Shown: positions 40,483 through 48,719 of the stretch, piece after piece
Layout of the letters: each line of letters opens with the position of its first letter
Numbering within the stretch: position 1 is the first letter of the stretch
Assembly: GCF_003046295.1 (NCBI RefSeq)
Contig: NZ_PZZN01000003.1
Coordinates: forward strand, 124,001 to 188,000
Length of the DNA stretch: 64,000 nucleotides
Source: Sphingomonas aerolata
GTDB lineage: Bacteria > Pseudomonadota > Alphaproteobacteria > Sphingomonadales > Sphingomonadaceae
Direction of reading: 5' to 3'
Program-made: the position numbers and the translations under genes
The notes under the pieces: generated by a model
Database searches by the model: none
What the model was told of the DNA's origin: nothing
What the model saw: the letters and a program-made list of their open reading frames with translations, nothing else

Positions 40483-40989
40483 ATGATGCTCGACCACGCC
40501 GACCATGACCAGGACGATGCTGCGCCCATCGACATGCTCGAAGCCTATTATGCTGCGCATGGATGGGAACATGAACGTCACGACGACGAGATCGTCGCGA
40601 CCGTAAAGGGCAGCTGGACGACGTACGAACTGCGCGCCTTGTGGCGCGAGGATGACAGCGTGCTGCAGTTCCTGGCGTTTCCGGACATCAAGGTGCCCGA
40701 TGAACGGCGTCAGGCGGTCTACGAGACGATCGGGCTCGCCAACGAGCAGCTCTGGATCGGCCATTTCGAACTCTGGTCGACGAGCGGGATCCTGCTGTTC
40801 CGTCACGCGGCGATGGTCGATGGCGGTGAGGATGGCACGATGTCGCTGTCGGCTGCCGAACTGCTCGTCGAATCGGCGATCGAGGAATGCGAGCGCTTCT
40901 ATCCGGTGTTCCAGTTCGTCCTGTGGGGCGGGAAGACGCCGGCGGACGCGCTTGCCTCGGCATTGATCGAAACCCAGGGCGAGGCGTGA
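40483..40989 (+). CDS. YbjN domain-containing protein
   Basis: The 168-residue cytosolic protein has an acidic start (MMLDHADHDQDDAAPIDMLE). The YbjN fold follows, with WEHERHDDEIVATVKGSWTT, YELRALWREDDSVLQFLAFPD and a C-terminal SAIEECERFYPVFQFVLWGG. YbjN is a type III secretion chaperone-like fold whose E. coli member alters motility and stress responses; the biochemical role is unknown. AGGACG before the ATG at 40483 supports this start. It precedes proC by 31 bp and may be co-transcribed with it. Confidence 0.9.
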   Translation: MMLDHADHDQDDAAPIDMLEAYYAAHGWEHERHDDEIVATVKGSWTTYELRALWREDDSVLQFLAFPDIKVPDERRQAVYETIGLANEQLWIGHFELWSTSGILLFRHAAMVDGGEDGTMSLSAAELLVESAIEECERFYPVFQFVLWGGKTPADALASALIETQGEA

Positions 40990-41020
40990 TCACGCGCGTT
41001 TCCCCGGGCGCGGCGTGCCG

Positions 41021-41836
41021 ATGACCGGGCGGATCCTGATGATCGGCTGTGGCAATATGGGCGGGGCGATGCTGGCCCGCTGGCTTGCCGACGGCCTTTC
41101 ACCCGACAGCGTGACCGTCGTCAGTCCCAGTTTGCGCGTGATGCCACCCGGTGTGCACGTCGTCGCCGCTTTGCCCGACCCCGACGACTTTTCTGCCGAA
41201 ACCGTCATGCTCGCGCTGAAGCCGCAGCAGCTCGGCGCGCTGAAGACGCCGGTGTTCGCGCGCTATGCGCCAAAGCTGCTGATTTCGATCCTCGCGGGGG
41301 TCGAGATCGCCGCACTCGACCGTCTGTCCCAGGCGCAGGCGGTGGTTCGGGCGATGCCCAACCTGCCGGTTGCGATCGGCCGCGGCGTGGTTGCGCTGCA
41401 CGGCGCGACGGATGACGGCGCGGCGCGTGCGACCGCGGAGGCGTTGATGACGCCGCTCGGCCTGGTCGAGTGGATCGCCGCAGAGGCGCAGTTCGATGCC
41501 GTTACCGCGCTGGCGGGATGCGGGCCGGGTTTCGTGTTCCGTTTTGCCGACGCGCTGGCCAAGGCGGGGCAGGCGCTCGGCCTGCCGGCGGATCAGGCGG
41601 CTAGGCTCGCGCTTGCGACGCTCGAGGGCTCGTCGCGGATGGCCGGCTCCGCGGACGTTTCTCCGGCGGTGCTGGCGGACCGGGTCGCGAGCCCGGGTGG
41701 ATCGACACGCGAAGGGCTGAACGTGCTCGACGACGGCGATGCACTGGTCACCCTGATGACCCGCACGCTGGCGGCTTCGGCACAGCGCAATGCGGAGATG
41801 GCGGCAAACGCCCGCGACGACCGCGCGCCGCGCTAG
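41021..41836 (+). CDS. proC: Pyrroline-5-carboxylate reductase
   Basis: ProC reduces pyrroline-5-carboxylate to proline with NAD(P)H. The 271-residue protein has RILMIGCGNMGGAMLARWL at the N terminus (the dinucleotide site), VVRAMPNLPVAIGRGVVAL and the C-terminal signature VASPGGSTREGLNVLDDGD. Length is normal. The ATG at 41021 is preferred to a GTG two codons upstream. The stop codon directly abuts the stop of the convergent MarR gene. Confidence 0.96.
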   Translation: MTGRILMIGCGNMGGAMLARWLADGLSPDSVTVVSPSLRVMPPGVHVVAALPDPDDFSAETVMLALKPQQLGALKTPVFARYAPKLLISILAGVEIAALDRLSQAQAVVRAMPNLPVAIGRGVVALHGATDDGAARATAEALMTPLGLVEWIAAEAQFDAVTALAGCGPGFVFRFADALAKAGQALGLPADQAARLALATLEGSSRMAGSADVSPAVLADRVASPGGSTREGLNVLDDGDALVTLMTRTLAASAQRNAEMAANARDDRAPR

Positions 41837-42325
41837 TCAGCCGCGCAGCTTGATTACCTGCTCGCGTTCCTCTTCCGGAATCAGACCTTCGAGCACCGCC
41901 CAATAGCCCGCAACTGCGCCGTGGCCAGCGTAATTATAGGCTGCGGACATCTTCTGTCGCGCAGCTTCGAACAGGTCGCTCTCCATCTTGCTGCCGACCG
42001 GCGTCAAGCGCAGCAGCCGCTGACGCCGGTCACGATCGCCGGGACGAACCTCGATAAAGCCGCGATCGCTGAGTTCGTTCAGCACGCGGCCGAGCGACTG
42101 TTTGGTGATCGCGAGCAGCGATAGCAGCTCGCTGACCGTCATGTCCGGTTTGCGGGCGATGAAATACAGAGCGCGGTGGTGCGCGCGCCCCAGCCCCTGC
42201 TCCGCGAGCCCCGCATCGATCGACCGGACCAGATGGCTCTGACCGAAGTACAGGAGTTCCATGCCGCGACGCAGTTCGGGTTCGCGAAGAAACAGGGGTG
42301 AAGCGGGTGATGCTGAGGCAGCCAT
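41837..42325 (-). CDS. MarR-family transcriptional regulator
   Basis: The 162-residue protein is a winged-helix dimer with the MarR layout. It has an N-terminal helix (LRRGMELLYFGQSHLVRSID), the HTH PDMTVSELLSLLAITKQSLG, and the wing GFIEVRPGDRDRRQRLLRLT, whose DxRD/R pattern is diagnostic. The ATG at 42325 gives the usual start and lies 61 bp from the divergent ilvE ATG. It may regulate itself and ilvE, but no clear palindrome was verified in that gap. Confidence 0.93.
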   Translation of the reverse strand: MAASASPASPLFLREPELRRGMELLYFGQSHLVRSIDAGLAEQGLGRAHHRALYFIARKPDMTVSELLSLLAITKQSLGRVLNELSDRGFIEVRPGDRDRRQRLLRLTPVGSKMESDLFEAARQKMSAAYNYAGHGAVAGYWAVLEGLIPEEEREQVIKLRG

Positions 42326-42386
42326 GTTGACCGGTTTAGTCTTCGGTCCTAGTCGACGGCAAGCCGTGGAAAGAGAGAAAAATTCA

Positions 42387-43511
42387 ATGCATCCTCCGTT
42401 GTCGCAGGCCTCATCGTCCCCAGACGCGAGCATGACATTTTCGTTCGAACCGTGTGGCGATCCGGTCGCTGCGAACGAGCGTGCGCAGCGCCTGATCGAT
42501 CCCGGCTTCGGCCGGGTCTTCACCGACCATATGGCGATGATCCGCTTCAGTGACGCGAAGGGCTGGCATGATGCCAGAATCACGACGCGTGCGCCGATCA
42601 TGATGGATCCCGCATCCTCGGTTCTGCATTATGCGCAGGAAATCTTCGAGGGGATGAAGGCCTATCGACTCGCCGATGGCGGCACCGCGCTCTTCCGGCC
42701 CGAAGCCAATGCGCGGCGTTTCCAGGATTCGGCGCGCCGGATGGCGATGCCCGAGCTTCCCGAGTCGCTGTTCCTCGAATCGGTCGAGCGGCTGGTCCGG
42801 ACGGATCAGGACTGGATTCCCGACAGCGACGGCGGCGCGCTGTATCTGCGGCCGTTCATGTTCGCGAGCGAGGTGTTCCTGGGGGTCAAGCCGAGCGCCG
42901 AATATCTCTACATGGTGCTCGCCTCGTCGGTCGGCGCCTATTTCAAGGGCGGTGCCTCCGCGGTCTCGATCTGGGTCAGCCAGCATTACACGCGCGCGGC
43001 ACAGGGCGGCACGGGTGCGGCGAAGTGCGGCGGCAACTACGCCGCCAGCCTGCTCGCGCAGAAGGAAGCGATCAGCCAGGGCTGTGACCAGGTCGTCTTC
43101 CTCGATGCGGTCGAGCGCCGCTGGGTCGAGGAACTCGGCGGCATGAACGTCTTCTTCGTCTTCGAGGACGGCAGCCTGTCGACCCCCGCGCTCACGGGCA
43201 CGATCCTGCCCGGCATCACCCGTGATTCGATCCTGACGCTCGCGCGGGCGCAGGGGATCACCGTGCGCGAGGAGCCCTATGCGATCGACCAGTGGCGCGC
43301 CGACGCGGCGAGCGGCAAGCTTGTCGAGGCGTTCGCCTGCGGCACGGCCGCAGTTGTGACCCCGATCGGGACTGTCGCGTTGCCCGAGGGCCGCTTCACG
43401 ATCGGCGGCGGCGAGCCGGGCGCGATGACGCTGCGGATCCGCGACTCGCTCGTCGCGATCCAGCGCGGTCTGGCGCCGGATGCCAATGGGTGGGTCCATC
43501 GACTCGATTAA
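42387..43511 (+). CDS. ilvE: Branched-chain amino acid aminotransferase
   Basis: IlvE performs the last step of leucine, isoleucine and valine synthesis and the first of their breakdown, using PLP. The 374-residue protein is of the long type, with HYAQEIFEGMKAYRLADGG, the PLP lysine in GTGAAKCGGNYAASLLAQ, and EELGGMNVFFVFEDGSL. The ATG at 42387 follows AAAGAGAGAAAA at good spacing; an in-frame ATG 15 codons later (MTFSFEPCG) is equally in keeping with relatives. It is divergent from the MarR gene and lies upstream of tRNA-Gln. Confidence 0.95.
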   Translation: MHPPLSQASSSPDASMTFSFEPCGDPVAANERAQRLIDPGFGRVFTDHMAMIRFSDAKGWHDARITTRAPIMMDPASSVLHYAQEIFEGMKAYRLADGGTALFRPEANARRFQDSARRMAMPELPESLFLESVERLVRTDQDWIPDSDGGALYLRPFMFASEVFLGVKPSAEYLYMVLASSVGAYFKGGASAVSIWVSQHYTRAAQGGTGAAKCGGNYAASLLAQKEAISQGCDQVVFLDAVERRWVEELGGMNVFFVFEDGSLSTPALTGTILPGITRDSILTLARAQGITVREEPYAIDQWRADAASGKLVEAFACGTAAVVTPIGTVALPEGRFTIGGGEPGAMTLRIRDSLVAIQRGLAPDANGWVHRLD

Positions 43512-43563
43512 GACGCGATAGGGCTTTTCTCGTCGGGGCGCGCCGCTATAAGGCCGCCTCTGC

Positions 43564-43638
43564 TGGGGCGTCGCCAAGTGGTAAGGCAGCGGCTTTTGAT
43601 GCCGCCATGCGCAGGTTCGAACCCTGCCGCCCCAGCCA
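43564..43638 (+). tRNA. tRNA-Gln (anticodon TTG)
   Basis: The acceptor arm TGGGGCG pairs with CGCCCCA, followed by discriminator G and an encoded CCA. The anticodon stem GCGGC/GCCGC encloses the loop TTTTGAT with anticodon TTG. The T arm GCAGG, TTCGAAC, CCTGC is perfect. The total is 75 bases. Confidence 0.97.
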
Positions 43639-43704
43639 GTCCTTCCTGCGTCCATCGGTTCTGCAATATGTGGGGAGCCGAGGATTGAGTGAAAGCAGGC
43701 AGTG

Positions 43705-44133
43705 ATGACCCATCCTTATGATCTCGAACGGTTCGTCACTGCGCAGGCTGCAGTCTACGAGTCCGCGCTTGCCGAGATACGCGGCGGCGCCAAGCGTAGT
43801 CACTGGATGTGGTTCATCTTTCCGCAGATTGCCGGGCTCGGACGAAGCCCGATGGCGCAGCATTATGCGATCGTGTCACTCGAGGAAGCGCGGGCCTATC
43901 TTGCGCATCCGCTGCTCGGGGCGCGTCTGCGGCAGTGCATGGACGCGCTCGACGCGCTGACGGGGGTGACCGCCCGGGCCGTTTTCGGTGAGGTCGATGC
44001 GATGAAGCTGCGATCGTCGCTGACGCTGTTTCGCGAGGCGGGGAACGATCCGCTGTTCGGCGCGGCGCTCGATCGCTGGTTTGCCGGGACGAGCGACGCG
44101 GCCACGCTTGCTCTCATCGACAGATTGAGCTGA
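43705..44133 (+). CDS. DUF1810 family protein
   Basis: The 142-residue protein shows YDLERFVTAQAAVYESALAE, the signature RSHWMWFIFPQIAGLGRSPM, and EEARAYLAHPLLGARLRQC, all diagnostic of DUF1810 (YbiA-linked in some genomes). Members are small cytosolic proteins of unknown function, about 140 residues. The ATG at 43705 is used; a GTG one codon before also fits. It is convergent with the PKHD hydroxylase gene. Confidence 0.92.
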   Translation: MTHPYDLERFVTAQAAVYESALAEIRGGAKRSHWMWFIFPQIAGLGRSPMAQHYAIVSLEEARAYLAHPLLGARLRQCMDALDALTGVTARAVFGEVDAMKLRSSLTLFREAGNDPLFGAALDRWFAGTSDAATLALIDRLS

Positions 44134-44154
44134 CGACGATCCGCGTCGTGTCGA

Positions 44155-44817
44155 TCAGTCCTCGGCCCAGCGCCGGAGGAGGTTGGATTGCGTCTTGGCG
44201 AGCAGGTCCAGTTCGGGCGTCTTGCCCAGCCGCTCGAACAGCGCGTGGCGGGCGGTTTCGAGATCGAACAGCAGTTCCCGTGCATCCGCGTCCCGAACAA
44301 GGCTCCGGACCCAGGTCACCGCGGCAAGCCGCTCGCCCGACACGACCGGCGCCACGCGGTGCAGCGAGGTCGTCGGATAGCAGACCGCCGAGCCCGCAGG
44401 CAGCTTGACGTCCTGTTCGCCGGCGGCGGATTCGATCACCAGCTCGCCGCCGTCATAATCCTCAGGCTCGCTGAGGAAGACCGTCACCGACACATCGGTC
44501 CGCATCCCGCCCATGATCGCATCGTCGACATGGCTGCCATAGGCCATGCCCGCATCATAGCGGCTGAAGAGCGGCGGGCGGACGACATGCGGCCGCGTCG
44601 CCATGCGGAACAGGGCATTGTCGAGCAGCCGATCGACGACGAGGTCCTGCATCTCGGCGAGCAACGGGTCGCTACGGTCGACCTGTTCGTTGCGTTTGAC
44701 CGTGCGTGCCTCGCGCCCGGTCGTCCGTCGGCCGTCGACATAGCGGGTCTTGCGCATATTATCTCGCAGCCACTGGAGATTGTCCGCATCCAGGACGTTG
44801 GCAATCATGATCATCAT
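44155..44817 (-). CDS. PKHD-type Fe(II)/2-oxoglutarate hydroxylase (YbiX/PiuC-like)
   Basis: The 220-residue protein has RPPLFSRYDAGMAYGSHVDD, with the HxD iron ligands, a GGELVIESAAGEQDVKLPAG beta-barrel segment, and TSLHRVAPVVSGERLAAVTW, with the distal His and the 2-oxoglutarate-binding Arg. PiuC/YbiX proteins are iron-dependent oxygenases often linked to TonB iron uptake; their substrate is unknown. It is divergent from a Gly/Glu-rich exported protein across 92 bp. The length is normal. Confidence 0.92.
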   Translation of the reverse strand: MMIMIANVLDADNLQWLRDNMRKTRYVDGRRTTGREARTVKRNEQVDRSDPLLAEMQDLVVDRLLDNALFRMATRPHVVRPPLFSRYDAGMAYGSHVDDAIMGGMRTDVSVTVFLSEPEDYDGGELVIESAAGEQDVKLPAGSAVCYPTTSLHRVAPVVSGERLAAVTWVRSLVRDADARELLFDLETARHALFERLGKTPELDLLAKTQSNLLRRWAED

Positions 44818-44909
44818 GGGAAATCTCGCAAATCCGGCATGGAGCCGCGTGATGCGCCCCTAACAGTTCAGTGCCCTCCCGGCCAACGTGTCGGGACCGA
44901 GGAGATAGT

Positions 44910-45218
44910 ATGCGAACGAAATTGTGGATGGGCGTCGGCGCCTTTGTGATCGCGCAATCGGGCCAAGCCGTCATCGGCGACGCGGCCGCCAAGCCAATGC
45001 CGTCGCCAGCTCAGCAGGTCGGTGAGGGCGAAGGCGAGGGTGAAGGTGAAGGACGGCGGGTCGTTCGGTCGGGCAAGGCTCGGCATGCGGTGACATCGCC
45101 GCGGCGCGCGCGCGCGGTGCAGCAGCAGCGTGGCCAGCGCGGCGAAGGCGAATATGAGGGTGGTGAGAACGAGCGCGGCGAGGGTGGCGAAAACGAGGGT
45201 GGCGAGGGCGAACGATGA
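44910..45218 (+). CDS. Small exported Gly/Glu-repeat protein
   Basis: The 102-residue product has a signal peptide (MRTKLWMGVGAFVIAQSGQA, with cleavage expected near GDAAA, residue 26). It then has two Gly/Glu-repeat tracts: GEGEGEGEGE at about residues 38-47, and a C-terminal GEGEYEGGENERGEGG-type run. Between them is a basic patch. ACCGAGGAGATAGT before the ATG is an excellent ribosome-binding site, so it is surely translated. The repeats are low-complexity, acidic and likely metal-binding. Its function and family are not recognised. It lies divergent from an iron-dependent hydroxylase. Confidence 0.75.
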   Translation: MRTKLWMGVGAFVIAQSGQAVIGDAAAKPMPSPAQQVGEGEGEGEGEGRRVVRSGKARHAVTSPRRARAVQQQRGQRGEGEYEGGENERGEGGENEGGEGER

Positions 45219-45246
45219 GCCGCCTACGCCGATTGGCGTAACCAGC

Positions 45247-45281
45247 ACTGCCGCACGGACCGGCATGATCCGTGCGGCAGT
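45247..45281. terminator. Perfect 13-bp stem-loop between converging genes
   Basis: ACTGCCGCACGGA at 45247-45259 pairs exactly with 45269-45281 across nine bases. It lies 28 bp after the Gly/Glu-rich gene and 47 bp before the end of the convergent peptidase. There is no U-tract, but the stability and position support termination for both genes. Confidence 0.6.
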
Positions 45282-45328
45282 AACGAGACGGCACCATGGG
45301 CATCGCCCCGGCGGTGACGAACGGACGG

Positions 45329-47389
45329 TCAGTCGGTGCGTGATCCGCTCGGCTTGGCGCGATAGCGATCGAACCAGGCGATGATCGCCGAGGCCTTTGC
45401 CGCGGATTGCGACGGCCGTGCGGTGAAGCCGCCATGGCTCGCACCCGGCACCTTGACGAGCGCGGTCGGTACGCCGCGAATCTGCAACGCGGCGTAATAT
45501 TGCTCGGATTCCGAAACCGGCGTGCGGTAATCGTCGCTGCCCACCACGACCAGGGTCGGCGTCTTGACGTTGCCGACGAGACTGAGCGGCGAGCGGTTCC
45601 AGTAGCTCATCGGATCCTCCCATGGCAGCTTGCTGAACCAGTAGCGCGACGTGAACAGCGTATTGTCCATCGTCAGCGCCTCGCTCGCCCAGTTGATCAC
45701 CGGCTTCTGAGTCGCCGCGGCCTTGAACCGGTCGGTCTTGCCGACGATCCAGGCGGTCAACACGCCGCCGCCCGATCCGCCGGTGACGAACAGATTGTCG
45801 GCATCCGCGGTCCCATCCGCGATCGCCGCGTCGACCGCGGCGATCAGGTCGCCATAATCGTCGGACGGGTATTTCTTGTCGATCAGGTTGGCGAACTCCT
45901 CGCCGTAGGAGGTCGAGCCGCGCGGATTGGTCCACAGCACCGCATAGCCCGCCGCGGCATAGAGTTGCATGTCGGTGGCAAACCCAGGGCCATAGGCGCT
46001 GTTCGGCCCACCATGGATTTCCAGTATCAGCGGCACGCGCTGGTCGGGCGTGCGGTTGGCGGGTGTCGCGAGCCAGGCGTCGATCGCGCGGCCATCGGGC
46101 GCGGTCACCGCGATCTTGCGGATCGGCGCGAGCGCTTTGGCGCCGGTCATCACCGCGTTGAGCTGCGTCAGCCGCCGTGACTTGCCACCGCTCGACACCC
46201 AGACATCGGCGGGGGCGCTGCCGTCGCCGCCGGTATATGCGATCGTTCCGCCCCTCGCGACGGAGAACTCGCCCCCGGTATAGGGCCGGTCGAGCCCGCC
46301 GCCCGCGACATTGTCGACCAGCGGCGTCGTCCGGCCGTCGAGGCCGATGCGCGCGATCCGGCGCTGGCCGTGATCGTCATAGCTCGCATAGAGGCTGCGC
46401 CCGTCGGCGGCCCACACTGCATCCTCGATCCCGCGATCGAGCGCGGCGGTCAGCGAGCGGGCACTGCCGGCGTTGCGGTCGCCGAGGTAGAGCTGGGTGT
46501 TCTCGTAACTGCGTCGCTTGTCGTCGAAGCCGAGCCACGCGATCCGCGTGCCGTCGGGGGAGATCCGCGGCTGCGCATCGGGGCCGTCGCGGGTCGTCAG
46601 CGTCCGCATCGCGCCGCTCGTCGTGTCGACCGCGATGAGGTCCGAATTCATCACCTGCCGCTCGGCTTCGGGCCCACGGATCGCGGCGAAGACGATCCCG
46701 CGGCCGTCGGGCGTCCATGACAGGGGGCCGCCGTCATCGAACGCGCCGAAGGTGAGCTGTTGCGGCGCGCCGCCGTCCGCCGCGACGACGAACAGATGAT
46801 CGCGGCCGGGCTTCACATAGCCGGGGCCATCGTTGCGATAATTGACGCGGTCGATCACCGTCAGCGGCTCGGCCCATTTCGCGCCCTCGGGCTTGGGCGG
46901 TGCCTTGCCGAGCGTCGTCGCCTCGCCAGCAACGGTCGCGACGTAAGCGAGCCGGGTGCCGTCGGGCGACCAGGCGAGCGCCTGCGGATCGCCGGGAAAG
47001 CCCGTCACCCGCGCGCTCGTGCCGGTCGCGATCCAGCGGACGAACAGTTGCGACTGCTCGCCGTCGCGCGCGGCATAGGCAACGCGCGTGCCGTCGGGGG
47101 ACCAGCGCGGGTCTGACCCTTGCGCGGCGAACGGCGACTGGCGACCGGTCGCGACGTCGATCAACCACAGCGACGACTGGACACGGTCGGTCATGACGTC
47201 GGCGGTGCGGCGGACATAGACGATCGTGCGTCCGTCAGGGCTGATCTGCGGGTCCGCGGCGATCGACAGGCCGAACAGGTCGGCACCGGTGAAGCGCCGC
47301 GTCGGGGCGTCGGCCGGGGCCGCGATCGGCTGCTGCTGCGCGACGGCGGGGGCAGCCGACAACAGGGCGAGAACGAGGGTGAGGCGCAA
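45329..47389 (-). CDS. Exported S9-family serine peptidase (prolyl-oligopeptidase-like)
   Basis: The 686-residue protein has a signal peptide (LTLVLALLSAAPAVA, residues 3-17) and an N-terminal beta-propeller with repeated ISPDGRTIVYV and WSPDGTRVAYA blades. The C-terminal alpha/beta hydrolase domain holds the nucleophile in FVTGGSGGGVLTAW, the acid loop VVGSDDYRTPVSESEQYY and the catalytic His in PGASHGGFTARP. Such exported S9 peptidases degrade short peptides in the periplasm. There are no clear operon partners; the lactonase gene lies 94 bp upstream on the same strand. Confidence 0.92.
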   Translation of the reverse strand: MRLTLVLALLSAAPAVAQQQPIAAPADAPTRRFTGADLFGLSIAADPQISPDGRTIVYVRRTADVMTDRVQSSLWLIDVATGRQSPFAAQGSDPRWSPDGTRVAYAARDGEQSQLFVRWIATGTSARVTGFPGDPQALAWSPDGTRLAYVATVAGEATTLGKAPPKPEGAKWAEPLTVIDRVNYRNDGPGYVKPGRDHLFVVAADGGAPQQLTFGAFDDGGPLSWTPDGRGIVFAAIRGPEAERQVMNSDLIAVDTTSGAMRTLTTRDGPDAQPRISPDGTRIAWLGFDDKRRSYENTQLYLGDRNAGSARSLTAALDRGIEDAVWAADGRSLYASYDDHGQRRIARIGLDGRTTPLVDNVAGGGLDRPYTGGEFSVARGGTIAYTGGDGSAPADVWVSSGGKSRRLTQLNAVMTGAKALAPIRKIAVTAPDGRAIDAWLATPANRTPDQRVPLILEIHGGPNSAYGPGFATDMQLYAAAGYAVLWTNPRGSTSYGEEFANLIDKKYPSDDYGDLIAAVDAAIADGTADADNLFVTGGSGGGVLTAWIVGKTDRFKAAATQKPVINWASEALTMDNTLFTSRYWFSKLPWEDPMSYWNRSPLSLVGNVKTPTLVVVGSDDYRTPVSESEQYYAALQIRGVPTALVKVPGASHGGFTARPSQSAAKASAIIAWFDRYRAKPSGSRTD

Positions 47390-47483
47390 GCACGGCTCCT
47401 TTGACGATGATCAAGGCGCGATCATGCCCGATCCCCCGGCCCGTGCAAGGGCAGGGGCGGGGGCGTCACCGGTCGGGTGATCG

Positions 47484-48611
47484 TCAGCCAGTCGGCGCGA
47501 GGAACACCGCCCCGGGGACGCGCAGGGTCTGATCGGTCGGCGCGAGACGGCCGTCCTTGCCAAGCGCCATGACCGCGATCGTGCCCGACCGCTCGTTCGC
47601 GACGAGCATCTGCCGCTGATCCTCGAGCAGGATGAAGATGCGCGGCCAGTGTCCGCCGGCGGTGATGTGCTGGACGAGGGTCGGCACTCCGTCGCGATCG
47701 AGTGCGAACACCGCGATACTGTCAGCGCCGCGGTTAGAGACGTAGAGATGCCGCCCGGCGCGATCGATCGCGATGTGCGCGGCCTGGGACGACCCGACAT
47801 GGTCGCCGGGCAGGGTGGTCAGCTGCGTGCGGGTGGTGAAACGCCCGTCCGGCTGTGCATCGAGCATGGTCACGGTATTGGCGAGCTCGGCGACGACATA
47901 GGCGCGCGGCAGGCGGGGATGCCAGACGAGGTGGCGCGGTCCCGTTCCCGGCGGCGCGCGCCAGGCCGGGACCGGCGCGGAAAGGCTGCGCGCTCCCGGA
48001 TCGAACCGATAGGCGAAGATCGTGTCGGCGCCGAGGTCGACCGAATGCAGCCAGTGCCGATCGAGGCTGAACCCGACCCAGTGCGCATGCGGCCCCTCCT
48101 GACGGCTCTTGTCGGGGCCGGTCCCCTCATGGCGGGAGATCGTTGGCTCGCCCGGCGCACCGGTCGCGGGATCGATGCGGTAGAAGCCGACGCTGCCGCT
48201 CGAATAATTGGCGATGGCGAGGCAGCCGGACGCGTCGTCGAACGCAGCATGGCAGGGATCGGCGCCACCCGACGGCATCGTGCCGCGGGCTTTCCAGTCG
48301 GGCGTGAAGCCGGTCACCGACCCTTTCGCCTGCTCGCGCAGGACATACCATAGCCCGGTGCGGGGTGCCCGCACCGCGAACGACGCGTCGTCGATCCCGG
48401 CGACCGGCGCCTCGACCTGCCAGCGATTGCGCGCCCGGTCATGCGACAGCGTGTACAGGCCCTTGCCGCCCTCACGCACATAGGTGCCGACGAGCACGCG
48501 GGCGTCGCGCGGCGATGTCGGCGCGGCGCGCAGACCGGTGGCGAGCGTCGCGGTCGCCATGCCGCAGAGCAATGTGCGGCGGGTGATGCTATTGAAAACA
48601 GGTGACGTCAT
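47484..48611 (-). CDS. Tat-exported lactonase family (6-phosphogluconolactonase-like beta-propeller) protein
   Basis: The 375-residue protein begins MTSPVFNSITRRTLLCGMAT, a twin-arginine signal peptide ending near GLRAAP. A seven-bladed propeller of the YbhE/Pgl family follows: VLVGTYVREGGKGLYTL, CHAAFDDASGCLAIANYSSG, GPHAHWVGFSLDRHWLHSVD, GPRHLVWHPRLPRAYVV and a GGHWPRIF strand. YbhE is a cytosolic phosphogluconolactonase, but exported forms with Tat signals probably act on other lactones or sugar acids. The ATG at 48611 fits the Tat signal best; 14 more upstream in-frame codons are unlikely. Confidence 0.88.
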   Translation of the reverse strand: MTSPVFNSITRRTLLCGMATATLATGLRAAPTSPRDARVLVGTYVREGGKGLYTLSHDRARNRWQVEAPVAGIDDASFAVRAPRTGLWYVLREQAKGSVTGFTPDWKARGTMPSGGADPCHAAFDDASGCLAIANYSSGSVGFYRIDPATGAPGEPTISRHEGTGPDKSRQEGPHAHWVGFSLDRHWLHSVDLGADTIFAYRFDPGARSLSAPVPAWRAPPGTGPRHLVWHPRLPRAYVVAELANTVTMLDAQPDGRFTTRTQLTTLPGDHVGSSQAAHIAIDRAGRHLYVSNRGADSIAVFALDRDGVPTLVQHITAGGHWPRIFILLEDQRQMLVANERSGTIAVMALGKDGRLAPTDQTLRVPGAVFLAPTG

Positions 48612-48719
48612 GGATGGCGGTCCGATGGTTGATCCTCCACCCCAGCTTACCATCTAAGAAGCGGTCTCGTGCAAGGGGCTCTCCAGACCGAGGATAGACC
48701 GACGAGCGAAGAACCTGTC

